64,000 bases of DNA from Mycobacterium genavense ATCC 51234 (lineage in GTDB: Bacteria; Actinomycetota; Actinomycetes; Mycobacteriales; Mycobacteriaceae), in the NCBI RefSeq assembly GCF_000526915.1, contig NZ_JAGZ01000004.1, forward strand, positions 124,001-188,000, given 5' to 3'. The position numbers were made by a program, and so were the translations under genes. Numbering within the stretch: the first letter of the stretch is position 1; the number at the start of each line of letters is the position of its first letter. The notes under the pieces were generated by a model. It was not told the origin of the DNA, searched no databases, and saw only the letters and a program-made list of their open reading frames with translations. Positions 38,709 to 48,468 of this stretch are shown here, piece after piece.

Positions 38709-41700
38709 GTGACGCCAGCGTCGTCGGTGTGCCAGGTGAGCGGCTCCGAGCCGCGTCAGGATGCGCGTTTCTGCGATGCCTGCGGCAGTCCACTGGCGCC
38801 GGCGGCCGAGCCCGCCGAGTACAAGCAGGTGACCGTCCTGTTCGCGGATGTGGTGCGGTCGATGGACATCGCCGCGGCGTTGGGCCCCGAGCGGCTGCGG
38901 GAGGTGATGACCGAGCTCGTCGACCGGTCGGCGACCGTGGTCCAACGATACGGCGGCACCGTCGACAAGTTGACCGGCGACGGCATCATGGCGCTATTCG
39001 GAGCGCCAATTACGTTGGAAGAACATGCTTTTCGCGCCTGCTTGGCCGCGCTGGAAATCCAGGAGGTGGTCCGCGAACTGGCGGTCGAAGTGGGCCGCCG
39101 GGACGGGATCGACCTGCCGTTGCGGGTCGGGCTGAACTCCGGCCAGGTGATCACCGGCGAGGTCGGCGCGACTCATCTGGGCTACACCGCGGTGGGCGAA
39201 CAGGTCGGCATGGCCCAGCGGATGGAAACGGTGGCGCCGCCGGGCGGCATCATGCTCAGCGAGTCCACCGCGCGGCTCGTCGAGGACCGCGCCGTGCTGG
39301 GCGAGCCCGAGACCGTGCACATCAAGGGTTTCGCCACCGCCGTGCCGGCCCGGCGACTGCTAGCCGCCGACGGTGAGCGCCGCAAGGCGCGCCACCAGTC
39401 CCGCCTGGTCGGCCGGCAGTCGGAGAAGGACGCCGTCGCGCAACTGCTGGAGCAGGCCAGCCGCGGTGCCGGAGCCGTGATCACGGTGACCGGCCGCCCG
39501 GGCGTGGGCAAGACCCGGCTGGTCCGTGAATCGTTGGCGATCGCCCGCAGTGCCGGGTTCGAGGTGTCGGTCACCTACTGCGAATCCCATATCCGCGAGA
39601 TTCCGTTCCAGGTGATCTCCCGGCTGCTGCGCAAGGTCTTCGGCCTGGGTGGGCTCACCCTTGAGGTGGCGAGGGCCCGGGTGCGCGCCGAAATCCCGGC
39701 GGCGAGCAACGAGGATCTGGTGCTGCTCGACGACCTGCTCGGCATCCGCGACCCCGACATGCCCTGTCCGGACATCACCCCGGACGCCCGGCGTCGCCGG
39801 CTGGTCGACCTGATCAACACGATTTCGCTGGTGCGGCCCGACTCCGCGGTCTACGTCATCGACGACGCCCAGTGGATCGACAGTGTCAGCGAATCGCTGC
39901 TCACCGAATTCGCCGCGGCGATACCGGGAATGCGCGCGGCGCCGCTCGTCGTCTATCGACCCGAATACTCGGGGCCGTTGGCGCATATCTCGGGCGCCCA
40001 CGCGTTCACCCTTGAGTCCCTGTGTGATTCGCATATCACCGAGTTGATCAACGAGCTGCTGGGGGCTGACCCGTCGGTGGCCGGATTGCCGACGGTGATC
40101 GCAGACCGGGCGGCCGACCTGCCGTTCGCCGCCGAGGAGATCGTGCGTGATCTCGCCGAGCGGGGCGAGCTCGAGGGTGCGCCCGGCGCCTACGTGTGCG
40201 TGCGCGAAGTTCGCGAAATACACGTTCCGGCAACGCTTCAGGGCATTATCGGGGCGCGCATCGATCGGCTCAACGCCACCGCGAAGCGCACCCTGCGAGG
40301 CGGCGCTGGTCGAGCAGGTCGGCTTCACACCGCACGAGACGTACGCCTTCTGCCATCCGCTGATCCAGGCGATGAATCCCAGTTGAAGGCCGGCAGAGCC
40401 GAATTGCACCGACGGGTGGCGGCGGTGCTGCAGCGCACCTACGGCGAGTTCACCGGCCAGGAGGCCTCGATCGTCGCCACGCAGTACGCGGCGGCCGGGG
40501 ATTTGCGGGAGGCCTACGAGTGGTACATGCAGGCCGGTACTTGGTACGGCGGACGGGATATCCGCGCCGCCCGGGCAAGTTGGCAACAGGCGCAGCGCTT
40601 CGCCGACCGGCTCCCCGAAGACCACCACGACCGGCTGGCCATGCGGATCGCGCCGCGAGCCCTGCTGTGCGGCAGCGTGTTTCAGATGGGTGGCACGCCC
40701 GAAGAGACCGGATACGACGAATTGCGCACGCTCACAACGCAGGCAGGTGACAAGCGGTCGTTGGCCGTCGGCATGGCGGGCCACCTCACCACGCTGACGT
40801 TCAACTCCAAGCATCGATAAGCCGCCGCGATGGCGATGGAGTTCGCCACCCTCGTCGAGTCGATCGGCGACCCGGTGATGACGGCCGGTCTGTTCTATGC
40901 CGCCGCACAGGCCAAATGGGAGGTCGGCGAGGCGACCGAATGCCTGCAGTTGGCCCAACGGATCATCGACGTCGCCCGCGGCGATCCGACCATGGGGAAC
41001 TTCGTAATCGGCTCCCCGCTGGCCTGGGCGATCACGTTGAAGGGCGCGGCCGGAATGTTTTTGGGCTGGCCGGGCTGGCGACGGGACCTCGAGGAGGGCA
41101 TCGCGATGGCCCGCTCGTTCGACCCGACCACCCACCCGTTCGCGCAGCTCTACAAATATGCCGCCGCGGTGCAGAACGGCGGGGTGCTGCCCACCGCCGA
41201 AGACGTGGCACAGACGGCCGAGTCGCTGGAGATCGCCCAACGCTCCGGCGACAACGCCGCATTGGCGTACGCGCTGGTCAATCGCGCCAACGCGCTCATC
41301 CACTGCAACGACGAAACGGCGGGGGAGGGCTTCGAATACCTGGCCAAGGCGCGCGAGATGCTCGTCGACGAGAAGCTGATCGTCGCGATCCGCCGCATGA
41401 CCGACGCCGAAATCGCCCGCGGGCGTGCCAGATCCGGCGACTTGGACGGCGCCATCGACCTGGTTACCCGGATTCTCAACGCGCAGTTCGACGCCGGGAC
41501 GATGATGTTCCGGGCCCCCGCCACCACCGTGCTGGTCGAGACACTGCTGGCCCGCGGCGCCCCCGGCGATGTCGAGGCCGCCGAGCGTGCGATCGACAGG
41601 CTGGCAGACGTCCCGACCGAGCCGGGATTCGTGCTCCACGAACTCCCGGTGCTGCGGTTGCGGGCGCTACTGGCCCGAGTCCATGGCGACGAGTCCGGCT

Positions 41701-41792
41701 ATCGGCAGTTCCTGCAACGCTTTCGGGCCAGGGCGCAAGACGTCGGATTCGAAGGCTACGTGGCGCTTGCCGACGCGATGGACGCCGACTGA
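38709..41792 (+). pseudogene. Adenylate/guanylate cyclase-AAA ATPase-TPR protein, three lesions
   Basis: Large signalling protein, about 1030 residues. Order: zinc ribbon (FCDACGSPL), class III cyclase domain with metal Asp in VLFADVV and TGDGIMALFG and substrate region YTAVGEQVGMAQR, AAA-type ATPase with P-loop GRPGVGKT near 265, then TPR-like repeats. At about 40295 the frame changes and about 40 residues of the expected region seem missing; near 40376 the frame returns. A TAA at 40818-40820 then interrupts the same frame, which continues from 40830 to 41792. Three independent lesions make a true pseudogene likely, although the cyclase half could still be made. Confidence 0.82.
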
Positions 41793-41796
41793 CGCG

Positions 41797-42510
41797 TCAG
41801 CCCTGCGCGATCACGTTGTCGACGCCGGAGTTGGAGATCTTCGGTGCGCCCGAGTGAAACGTCACCCGGTTGTTCATCCCCGATGCTTCGATGGTGTCGG
41901 CGGCATCGACGGTGACCGAGTTCTTCATGCCGGTCACTGTCAGGCTCGCGCAGTGGCCGGTGATCACGATCGTGTTGTTGATCCCGCTGACGGTGACGTC
42001 GTTGTCGTTGCACGTGATCGTCTTGTTCTCGTCGATGCCGGATACGTCGAGCGGCGCGCCCTGCGGCGGCATGGCCGACGTCGAGGGAGCCGAACTGGAG
42101 GTCGAACTCGTCGCGCTGGTCGAGGGCCGCGGACTGCGCGTAGTGGCGCGGTGGCTTCGTCACCGGCGTGGTCGTGACCTCCGAGGAGATGATCGACCGG
42201 ACAGTGGAAAGTTGGTGTGCGGCAAAGGCTGCGATGACACCCGCGAGCACCAGCACGGCGATGACGATGATGGTGCCCACAATCCACCAGGTGCGGTTGC
42301 CCGACGGTTTGGGCGAAGGCCCGCCGTAGGGGCCGCCGAAGCCGTACATCGGCGGTGGCGGCGGCGCCGAGCCGTAGGACGGCGGCGGCACGGGGCCAGG
42401 GGGCGGTGGCGGGTAGCCGGGGCTGTCTCCCAATTCGGAAGCGCGTGCGGTCTCCGCCAGGGGCCGCTCCAGGTCCCGAATTCTTTTTCCGGGTCATCCT
42501 GCGATTCCAT
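41797..42510 (-). pseudogene. DUF3060 membrane protein, two frameshifts
   Basis: Mycobacterial DUF3060 protein. ATG 42510 begins MESQDDPE; an extra A in a run near 42488 shifts the frame, and the next frame gives a Pro/Gly/Tyr-rich segment and one transmembrane helix (WWIVGTIIVIAVLVLAGVI). A second shift near 42155 leads to the Ser/Thr linker and the DUF3060 domain with repeated short strands (VSGIDENKTITCNDN, VTGMKNSVTVD). Ends at 41797, four bases from the cyclase stop, convergent. Function unknown. Confidence 0.8.
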
Positions 42511-42566
42511 GGACAGATGCTCCTATCAGACGGCGTCAAATGGGTAGTTTCAGCAGCGTACCCGAC

Positions 42567-43508
42567 ATGCCGAATCGCCAGATCCTCCTTCGTCGTCGCC
42601 CGACCGGGCTGGTCGCGCCCGATGACACCGAGCTGATCACCCGGCCGGCGCCCGAGCCCGGCGACGGTGAAGCGCTGGTCCGAACCACCTACGTCGGGTT
42701 CGACGCGGCCGTCCGGACCTGGCTGAACGACCAGCCGAGCTACCTTCCGCCGGTGCAGCTCGGCGACGTGATCACCACGCTCACCGGTTTCCAGGAATAC
42801 GTGATCATTCGCGACGACGTGTTCAGCACGCCCATCCCCGGCGAGGACGACCAGCTCGCGATCATGTCTGTGTACGGCCCGACCGGTGCCACCGCCTACT
42901 TCGGCATGACCGACATCGGTAGGCCCAAGTCCGGTGAGACGGCGGTGGTCTCGGCCGCGGCGAGCGCGACCGGATCGGTGGCCGGGCAGATCGCCAAGAT
43001 CGCCGGCGCCCTGGTGGTGGGCATCGCGGGCGGGCCGGAAAAGTGCCGGGCGGTGGTCGAGGACTTCGGTTTCGACGCGTGCATCGACTACAAGAACGAG
43101 GACGTGTCCGCCGCGCTCAAGCAGCATTGCCCGAAGCGCGTCGACGTCTACTTCGACAACGTCGGCGGGCCGATCCTCGATGCGGTGCTCGGCCGGCTCG
43201 CCAACAACGCCCGCGTCGTGCTCTGCGGCGTCATTTCCAGCTATCTGACCGGCGAGCACCCGGGACCGGCCAACTACGTGAACCTGCTGTCGAAGACCGC
43301 GCTGATGCAGGGATTCAACGCACTCGACCAATGGGGCCGCTTCGACGAAACCTTTGCCTCCCTGCGTCAATGGGAAGCCGAAGGCCGGATCAAGCACTGC
43401 CAGACCATCTTTGAGGGCATCGAGTCGTGCGTCGACGCCCTCAACGGGTTGTTCACCGGGGCCAACATCGGCAAGACGTTGGTCAAGATCAGCGAGCCCT
43501 CGACCTAA
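42567..43508 (+). CDS. NADP-dependent medium-chain oxidoreductase, possible in-frame deletion
   Basis: 313-residue zinc-independent MDR-family reductase (curcumin/prostaglandin reductase-like). The N-terminus MPNRQILLRRRPTGLV is typical. VYGPTGATAYFGM, VSAAASATGSVAGQIAKI (Rossmann) and YFDNVGGPILDAVL are family hallmarks. Between VQLGDVI and TTLTGFQEY about 20 residues expected from the family are absent, in frame; a GGCGACGTG direct repeat at the junction could explain a deletion. ATG 42540 is an alternative start. The missing piece is in the catalytic domain, so activity is doubtful. Confidence 0.82.
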   Translation: MPNRQILLRRRPTGLVAPDDTELITRPAPEPGDGEALVRTTYVGFDAAVRTWLNDQPSYLPPVQLGDVITTLTGFQEYVIIRDDVFSTPIPGEDDQLAIMSVYGPTGATAYFGMTDIGRPKSGETAVVSAAASATGSVAGQIAKIAGALVVGIAGGPEKCRAVVEDFGFDACIDYKNEDVSAALKQHCPKRVDVYFDNVGGPILDAVLGRLANNARVVLCGVISSYLTGEHPGPANYVNLLSKTALMQGFNALDQWGRFDETFASLRQWEAEGRIKHCQTIFEGIESCVDALNGLFTGANIGKTLVKISEPST

Positions 43509-43579
43509 GGCGCTGATGCCCGACGGATCAGGCGACTGTGCGTGCAGGGCTTGAATGTGCGCCCACGGCGGCCTCGCCG

Positions 43580-43619
43580 GCGCCCACGGCGCTGCGCGCA
43601 CGCACAGCGCCGTGGGCGC
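43580..43619. terminator. Bidirectional hairpin between convergent genes
   Basis: Perfect 15-bp stem: GCGCCCACGGCGCTG at 43580-43594 and its complement at 43605-43619, loop ten bases. A further copy of the left arm (GTGCGCCCACGGCG, 43557-43570) can pair with the same right arm (43608-43621), so two stems compete. It lies between convergent gene ends at 43508 and 43635 and has no U tract, like many mycobacterial terminators. Confidence 0.75.
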
Positions 43620-43634
43620 ACACTCGCCCCGGTG

Positions 43635-44260
43635 TCAGTCCTCGCCGAGAACGCGGTGCAGCGTCTTCTTGGCCTCGGTCAGGGCTTCCAGCACCTTAGT
43701 CCGGGTCTCGGCAAGCTGTTGTTTCTGCTCGTCGGTGCCCGTCCAGGCGATCGTGCGGGCCAGTCCCGCGATCTCGAACAGCGTGCGACGAATCTTGAAG
43801 ACGTCGCCGAACTGACCCGCGCGCTTGAGGAAAGCGTGGGCGGTCTCGCTGCTGACGCCGCGCCACTGCAGCAGGTTCTGGCCGAACTCGGTCAACGTCG
43901 CCACACCGTTGTCGACGGTCACCACGCCACGGCCGTCGAGCAGGCCGATGGCCAGCTCCGCGATCTCCTGCGGAGGGGTGAGCGCCCCGTCGGTCGCGTC
44001 GGACACTCGCTGCACGATTTGCGCGGCATCAGCCGGCCCGTCGAGCAACAGCGCCGCGGTCACAAACGCCGCGCGCTTGAGTGGCGGACGACCACCGGGA
44101 CCGAGACCCGGGCCGCCGGGCCCGTCATGACCCCAACCGTGCTTGCCCCAGCCGCCCCCGAAACCGAAGCCGGGACCCCCGAAACCGAAGCCGCAGAAGC
44201 CGGGGCCACCGAAACCGCCCCCGAAAGCGCCGGGCCGCCGAACAATCCGTTACCAGACAT
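43635..44260 (-). pseudogene. Gly/Phe-rich helical protein, possible PadR-like regulator, one frameshift
   Basis: ATG 44260 gives MSGNGLFGG; one base is missing near 44233 and the next frame reads a Gly/Phe-rich tract (FGGGFGGPGFCGFGFGGPG) and a KHGWGHDGPGGPG stretch before a helical domain: RAAFVTAALLLDGPADAAQIVQRV, then GVVTVDNGVATLTEFGQNLL. The helical part resembles winged-helix PadR-like regulators with a Gly/His-rich head, but I am unsure. Divergent from the MarR gene. Confidence 0.65.
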
Positions 44261-44321
44261 CCTTGTCATTCCTTTCCATATCGGACCATTGAGCTCCTTG
44301 ATACCACCGACTCCGGCAATG

Positions 44322-44334
44322 TCAACAAAGTTGA
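44322..44334. promoter_or_regulatory. MarR-type dyad in divergent promoter
   Basis: TCAAC-AAA-GTTGA is a perfect 5-bp inverted repeat 44 bp before the MarR start and 62 bp before the divergent gene. Likely MarR operator by position; short, so moderate confidence. Confidence 0.5.
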
Positions 44335-44377
44335 TGGTTAGGTGTGGCAACGAGACGGCACCTGTCAGCATGTGGAC

Positions 44378-44797
44378 ATGAGCGCTTCCCATGACGAGCC
44401 GTTGGGCTTCCTGCTGTACCGGGTGATGGCCGCGTTGCGGCCCCAGGTCGCCGCAGAGCTCAAGCCGCTGGGGGTCGGCCTGCCCGAATTCGTGTGCATG
44501 CGGATCCTGGCCGAGCACCCCGGGCTCACCAGTGCGGTGTTGGCTCGCGGCACCAACGTCTCCGCGCAGGCGATGAATCAGGTGCTGCACGGCCTCGAGG
44601 ACCGCGGTGCGCTCAGCCGCGCGGCCCCGGCCCCGGCCGGCCGCGCGATGCCAGCCCACCTGACCCGGCACGGCAAAGCGTTGCTGAGGCGGGCGGAAGC
44701 CTCGGTGGCGGTGGCCGAACAGCGAATTCTGGCCCGGCTCGCCGCAGAGCAGCAAAGTCAGCTCAAAGAACTGCTTTATGCTGCGGGCACCCCTTGA
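44378..44797 (+). CDS. MarR-family transcriptional regulator
   Basis: 139-residue MarR protein. The winged helix is PGLTSAVLARGTNVSAQAMNQVLHGLEDRG at about 45-75, split here only by my reading; GRAMPAHLTRHGKALL is the wing. ATG 44378 (MSASHDEP) is preferred; a GTG at 44342 would add 12 residues. The tandem GH16 genes follow directly in the same direction, so it may control them as well as the divergent Gly-rich gene. Confidence 0.82.
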   Translation: MSASHDEPLGFLLYRVMAALRPQVAAELKPLGVGLPEFVCMRILAEHPGLTSAVLARGTNVSAQAMNQVLHGLEDRGALSRAAPAPAGRAMPAHLTRHGKALLRRAEASVAVAEQRILARLAAEQQSQLKELLYAAGTP

Positions 44798-44809
44798 AAG
44801 GTGTCAGCT

Positions 44810-45628
44810 ATGGATCGTCGCCGGATGATGATGCTGGCCGGATTAGGTGCGCTGGCCGCGGCCATCCCGACCGCGCGTGCCGGCGCCGCATCGGCGTGGG
44901 CGGGTGGCTACCTGTTTCACGACGAATTCGACGGGCCGGCCGGCTCGGCACCGGATCCGTCGAAATGGGTTGTGGCGAACCAACGTACGCCGATCAAAAA
45001 CCCGACCGGCTTCGACCGCCCCGAGTTTTTCGGGCAGTACCGCGACAGTCGGCAAAACGTGTTCGTCGACGGCAAGTCCAACCTGGTGCTGCGTACCACC
45101 CGAGATGGCGGCAACTACTTCGGTGGCCTGGTGAGCGGTACCTGGCGCGGCGGTATCGGCACCACCTGGGAAGCGCGCATCAAACTCAACTGCCTGACCG
45201 GCGGCTGCTGGCCCGCCTGGTGGCTGTCCAATGACGATCCCGGTCGCAGCGGAGAAGTCGACCTGATGGAGTGGTACGGCAACGGGCAGTGGCCCGCGGG
45301 CACCACCGTGCACGCGAACCCGGACGGCACCGCATTCGAGACCCGCCCGGTCGCCGTCGACGGCGCATGGCACACCTGGCGCGTGACGTGGAATCCGGCC
45401 GGCATGTACTTCTGGGAAGACTATGCCGACGGCGCGCAACCGTACTTCAGCGTCCCGGCGACCGGCATCGAGGATCTGCACTACCCGATCCGGATGTGGC
45501 CGTTCAACGACGTCGGTTACACGATGTTTCCGATGCTCAACCTGGCGGTCGGCGGTTCGAGCGGCGGCGACCCCGCGTCGGGCACCTACCCGGCGGAGAT
45601 GCTGGTCGATTGGGTGCGCGTCTTCTAG
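44810..45628 (+). CDS. Tat-exported glycoside hydrolase family 16 enzyme (Rv0315-like)
   Basis: 272-residue secreted GH16 enzyme, probably a beta-1,3-glucanase like Rv0315. A twin-arginine signal (MDRRRMMMLAGLGALAAA, cleavage near ARAGA) precedes the jelly-roll. The catalytic ExDxxE motif is GEVDLMEWYG at about 146-155. HDEFDG and the aromatic WPAWWLSND line the cleft. ATG 44810 has GAAAGG eight bases upstream. A paralogue follows at 45749. Confidence 0.88.
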   Translation: MDRRRMMMLAGLGALAAAIPTARAGAASAWAGGYLFHDEFDGPAGSAPDPSKWVVANQRTPIKNPTGFDRPEFFGQYRDSRQNVFVDGKSNLVLRTTRDGGNYFGGLVSGTWRGGIGTTWEARIKLNCLTGGCWPAWWLSNDDPGRSGEVDLMEWYGNGQWPAGTTVHANPDGTAFETRPVAVDGAWHTWRVTWNPAGMYFWEDYADGAQPYFSVPATGIEDLHYPIRMWPFNDVGYTMFPMLNLAVGGSSGGDPASGTYPAEMLVDWVRVF

Positions 45629-45748
45629 GCCCCGGGTGCGGGATGCATGCCAACGCGGCGCATGGTTGTATAACACCGTTTGCGGGAGTTGGCCGGGGGG
45701 ACCGCGCCGAGTCGGAGCTCCGGCATGTAGCGATGGGTGGTAGTGCGT

Positions 45749-46579
45749 ATGGATCGTCGCCGTTTGTTGACGACAGGGCTCGGCATGTTGGCAGCGGCGG
45801 CAACGCTGCCTCTCCCGGAAGCGCTGGCGTCCCCGTCGGCGCCGGACGCACCGGCTGCCGGGCCGGGCGGGCCGTACATCTTCGCCGACGAGTTCGACGG
45901 TCCGGCCGGTTCGCTTCCCGATCCGGCCAAATGGACGATCCAGACCTGGCAGGACGACGTCTACCCGCCGGTCGAGGGGATCTACCGCGCCGACCCGCAA
46001 AACGTGTTCCAGGACGGCCACTCCAACCTCGTCCTGCGCGCCACCCACGATTTTTTGGCCAACACCTACTACAGTGGCAAGCTGCGCGGGAACTTCCGCA
46101 GCATGATCAACCAGACCTGGGAAGCCAAGATCAAGCTCGACTGCCTGACACCAGGCTTGTGGCCGTCGTTCTGGGGAGTCAACGAAGACCCGCTGCCCGA
46201 CGGCGAGGTCGACATCTTCGAGTGGTACGGCAACGGCCAATGGGCCCCCGGGACCACCGTGCACGCGGCGTCCAACGGGAAGACCTGGGAAGGCAAGTCC
46301 ATCCCCGGTCTGGTCGACAGTGACTGGCACACCTGGCGGATGTATTGGGGCGAAAAGGGATTCGTGTTCTCGCGCGACGGGTCCGAGTACTTCAAGGTCC
46401 CCAACAAGCCCATTCACGTCGCCGGCAATCCGCCCGAAGACATGCGGTGGCCGTTCAACAACCCCGGCTACTGGATGACGCCCATGTTCACGCTGGCCGT
46501 CGGCGGTGTCGGCGCCGGCGATCCCGCCGGGGGTGTCTTCCCGGCGTCCATGCTCGTCGACTACATCCACATCTGGTAG
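45749..46579 (+). CDS. Second Tat-exported GH16 enzyme, tandem paralogue
   Basis: 276-residue paralogue of the preceding gene. Twin-arginine signal MDRRRLLTTGLGMLAAAA, then ADEFDGPAGS, GLWPSFWGV and the catalytic GEVDIFEWYG. The two proteins share layout and motifs throughout, so this is an old tandem duplication. It ends next to the convergent glycosyltransferase gene stop. Both were probably retained for cell-envelope or host-glucan degradation; substrate inferred. Confidence 0.88.
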   Translation: MDRRRLLTTGLGMLAAAATLPLPEALASPSAPDAPAAGPGGPYIFADEFDGPAGSLPDPAKWTIQTWQDDVYPPVEGIYRADPQNVFQDGHSNLVLRATHDFLANTYYSGKLRGNFRSMINQTWEAKIKLDCLTPGLWPSFWGVNEDPLPDGEVDIFEWYGNGQWAPGTTVHAASNGKTWEGKSIPGLVDSDWHTWRMYWGEKGFVFSRDGSEYFKVPNKPIHVAGNPPEDMRWPFNNPGYWMTPMFTLAVGGVGAGDPAGGVFPASMLVDYIHIW

Positions 46580-48082
46580 CTACCGCGTCGCTTTGAACAC
46601 CTGAACCAGGTTGAACTGCCAGCGCTCGACCAGCCGGAAGCCCAAGTCGTGTGGGACCGCGAAGGCCGGCGTGGCGCCGTAGCGCGGGCCGGGCGGCAGC
46701 GCTACCCCCTGCTGGTGGGCGGGCATCGACTCGTCGGCCTGGGTGATGATCCACACCACGCGGCAAGCGCCGAGCGGTTTGGCGACGACCTCCGGGATCA
46801 GGTTGGTGTCGAACATATTTCGGCGGTCGGTGGCGCGTTGCCACAGGGTCAGGTCGATCAGCTTCCGGTAGGCGTCGGGGCGTGCCGCCAGCAGGGGCCG
46901 CATCGGTGCGGGCATGAACGTCACCGTGTCGTTGACCAGTAGGCAATCACCCGGCGCGGCCTGCACGGTGATCAGATCGGCCACCTGGCTGTAGTCCATG
47001 CCGTACTTGGCATACGGGTTATGTTGCACCCGTAGGTAATTCGGTACCGCCGCGATCGCGAACAGGGCAACGACCACCGTTGCCACCCAGGGCTTGGCGG
47101 CGAGCGCGCCCACGCAGACGCCCAGCACCAGCGCGATCGCCGGCGCGGTGAAGCACAAGTAGCGCGGGGTGTAGATCGGGTGCACCATCGCCGACCACGC
47201 CACGATCAGCGCGGTCGGTATTAACAGCCAGGCGATTGCCAGCGTCAGTAATTGTCGTTCTGCCGCAACGAGTTTCACCGATGTCCAGCGCCACACCGCC
47301 AGCGCCGCCACGATCACCAGCGCCGACCACACCGCGAACGGTGGGCACCGTTCGAAGTACTGCTGAACCGTCACATCCTCGATCGTTCGATGCCCGATCG
47401 GTGCGACCCAACTGATCTGATGCACCTGCCCCGCGGCCACGAACAAAAACGGCGCCACGGCGCAGCTGGCCAGCACCGAGGTGACGACGAAGGCGGTCAG
47501 TACCGTGCGTCGGCGCACGAAAGCGCAGACGAACACGAGATGCACCGACAACAGCAGCACCAGGTACACGTCGAGAATCACCGAAACCACTTGGGCAACA
47601 CCGTAAGCCAGCCAGATCCACGCGCTGGGACGACGCGTGGCGTAGACCAGCAATATGGCCAGCCACACCGCGGCCATCATTGACAGGGCGTACGGACGAG
47701 CTTCGATGCCTGCCCAGGTCGAGCGCGGCAGCACCGCGCAGATGACGCCGGCGGCCAGCGCCACCGTGCGAGAGGAAAACTGGTTGCCCAGCACCACGAG
47801 TCCGGCAGCGGCACCCCCGACGGCCAGACCGCTGGGCGCGCGAGACCAGAACTCGGTGGGTGCGAACATCTGGAACCAGCCGTGCATCAGCAGGTAGTAC
47901 AGACCGTGGACCGCGTCGACATTGCCCAGCATCTGCCACAGCTGACCCAGGGAACGACTGTAGGCGGCCGAGATGGTCGCGGCCTCGTCGTACCAGAACG
48001 CGGGACGGCCGGCGCCGACAAGGCTTACCGCGGTCGCCAGTATGCCGACGATCAGCGGGTCCAGCACGCGACGCCCTGACAC
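46580..48082 (-). CDS. GT-C-like integral membrane glycosyltransferase
   Basis: 500-residue polytopic protein with about ten hydrophobic helices. After the first helix it has FWYDEAATISAAYSR, the GT-C superfamily loop with the Asp-Glu pair, and VHGLYYLLMHGWF, typical of polyprenyl-phosphate-sugar-dependent transferases. The C-terminal 130 residues are a soluble periplasmic domain (CLLVNDTVTFMPAPM). GTG 48082 is chosen because upstream sequence is Arg/Gly-rich read-through. Sugar and acceptor unknown; envelope lipoglycan synthesis is likely. Confidence 0.8.
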   Translation of the reverse strand: MSGRRVLDPLIVGILATAVSLVGAGRPAFWYDEAATISAAYSRSLGQLWQMLGNVDAVHGLYYLLMHGWFQMFAPTEFWSRAPSGLAVGGAAAGLVVLGNQFSSRTVALAAGVICAVLPRSTWAGIEARPYALSMMAAVWLAILLVYATRRPSAWIWLAYGVAQVVSVILDVYLVLLLSVHLVFVCAFVRRRTVLTAFVVTSVLASCAVAPFLFVAAGQVHQISWVAPIGHRTIEDVTVQQYFERCPPFAVWSALVIVAALAVWRWTSVKLVAAERQLLTLAIAWLLIPTALIVAWSAMVHPIYTPRYLCFTAPAIALVLGVCVGALAAKPWVATVVVALFAIAAVPNYLRVQHNPYAKYGMDYSQVADLITVQAAPGDCLLVNDTVTFMPAPMRPLLAARPDAYRKLIDLTLWQRATDRRNMFDTNLIPEVVAKPLGACRVVWIITQADESMPAHQQGVALPPGPRYGATPAFAVPHDLGFRLVERWQFNLVQVFKATR

Positions 48083-48120
48083 ACCGCTATGGTGCCAGAA
48101 GCAAACCCGCGCGCGGCCTG

Positions 48121-48348
48121 CTAGTTGGTCAGGTACAGGTAGTACAGGCCGTCGGTGTGTTGGCGGCAGTCCCAGTGCGTCCACAACTGGTCGTCGTGCG
48201 CAAGCTCGACGTGCGAACCGTCGGCTTCGCACGCACCCAGGGTCGAGTAGACGCCGTCCACCTGAATCTCGTCGGCATTCGCCACGCCCACCGCAGTGGT
48301 CAGCAACCCACCCAGGGCCAGTAAGCTCGTCGCGATAATCCTGATCAT
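48121..48348 (-). CDS. Small secreted protein
   Basis: 75-residue protein with a clear signal peptide (MIRIIATSLLALGGLLTTAV, cleavage near VANA-DE). The mature part (about 50 residues) has two Cys (CEADG and DCRQH), likely a disulfide, and ends YYLYLTN. Resembles mycobacterial small exported hypotheticals; no function known. Confidence 0.75.
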   Translation of the reverse strand: MIRIIATSLLALGGLLTTAVGVANADEIQVDGVYSTLGACEADGSHVELAHDDQLWTHWDCRQHTDGLYYLYLTN

Positions 48349-48449
48349 GCGGATCTCCCCAGTTCCATCGGCCGGTTGCGAGGCGAACTAGATCGACTTG
48401 CCGCAGCACCCGAGGGGCAATTGCCCGGACTTGACCAGACCTTCATTTT

Positions 48450-48465
48450 TCGAACGTATGATCGA
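48450..48465 (+). promoter_or_regulatory. LexA-like SOS box
   Basis: TCGAAC-GTAT-GATCGA matches the mycobacterial LexA consensus TCGAAC-N4-GTTCGA at 11 of 12 defined bases. It ends three bases before ATG 48469, so repressor binding would cover the start. Damage-inducible control of the small gene is inferred. Confidence 0.6.
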
Positions 48466-48468
48466 ATA

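Noticed and set aside
39360..41639. 759-codon minus-strand open frame across the cyclase gene
   Set aside because: Complementary to well-recognised cyclase/ATPase coding sequence.
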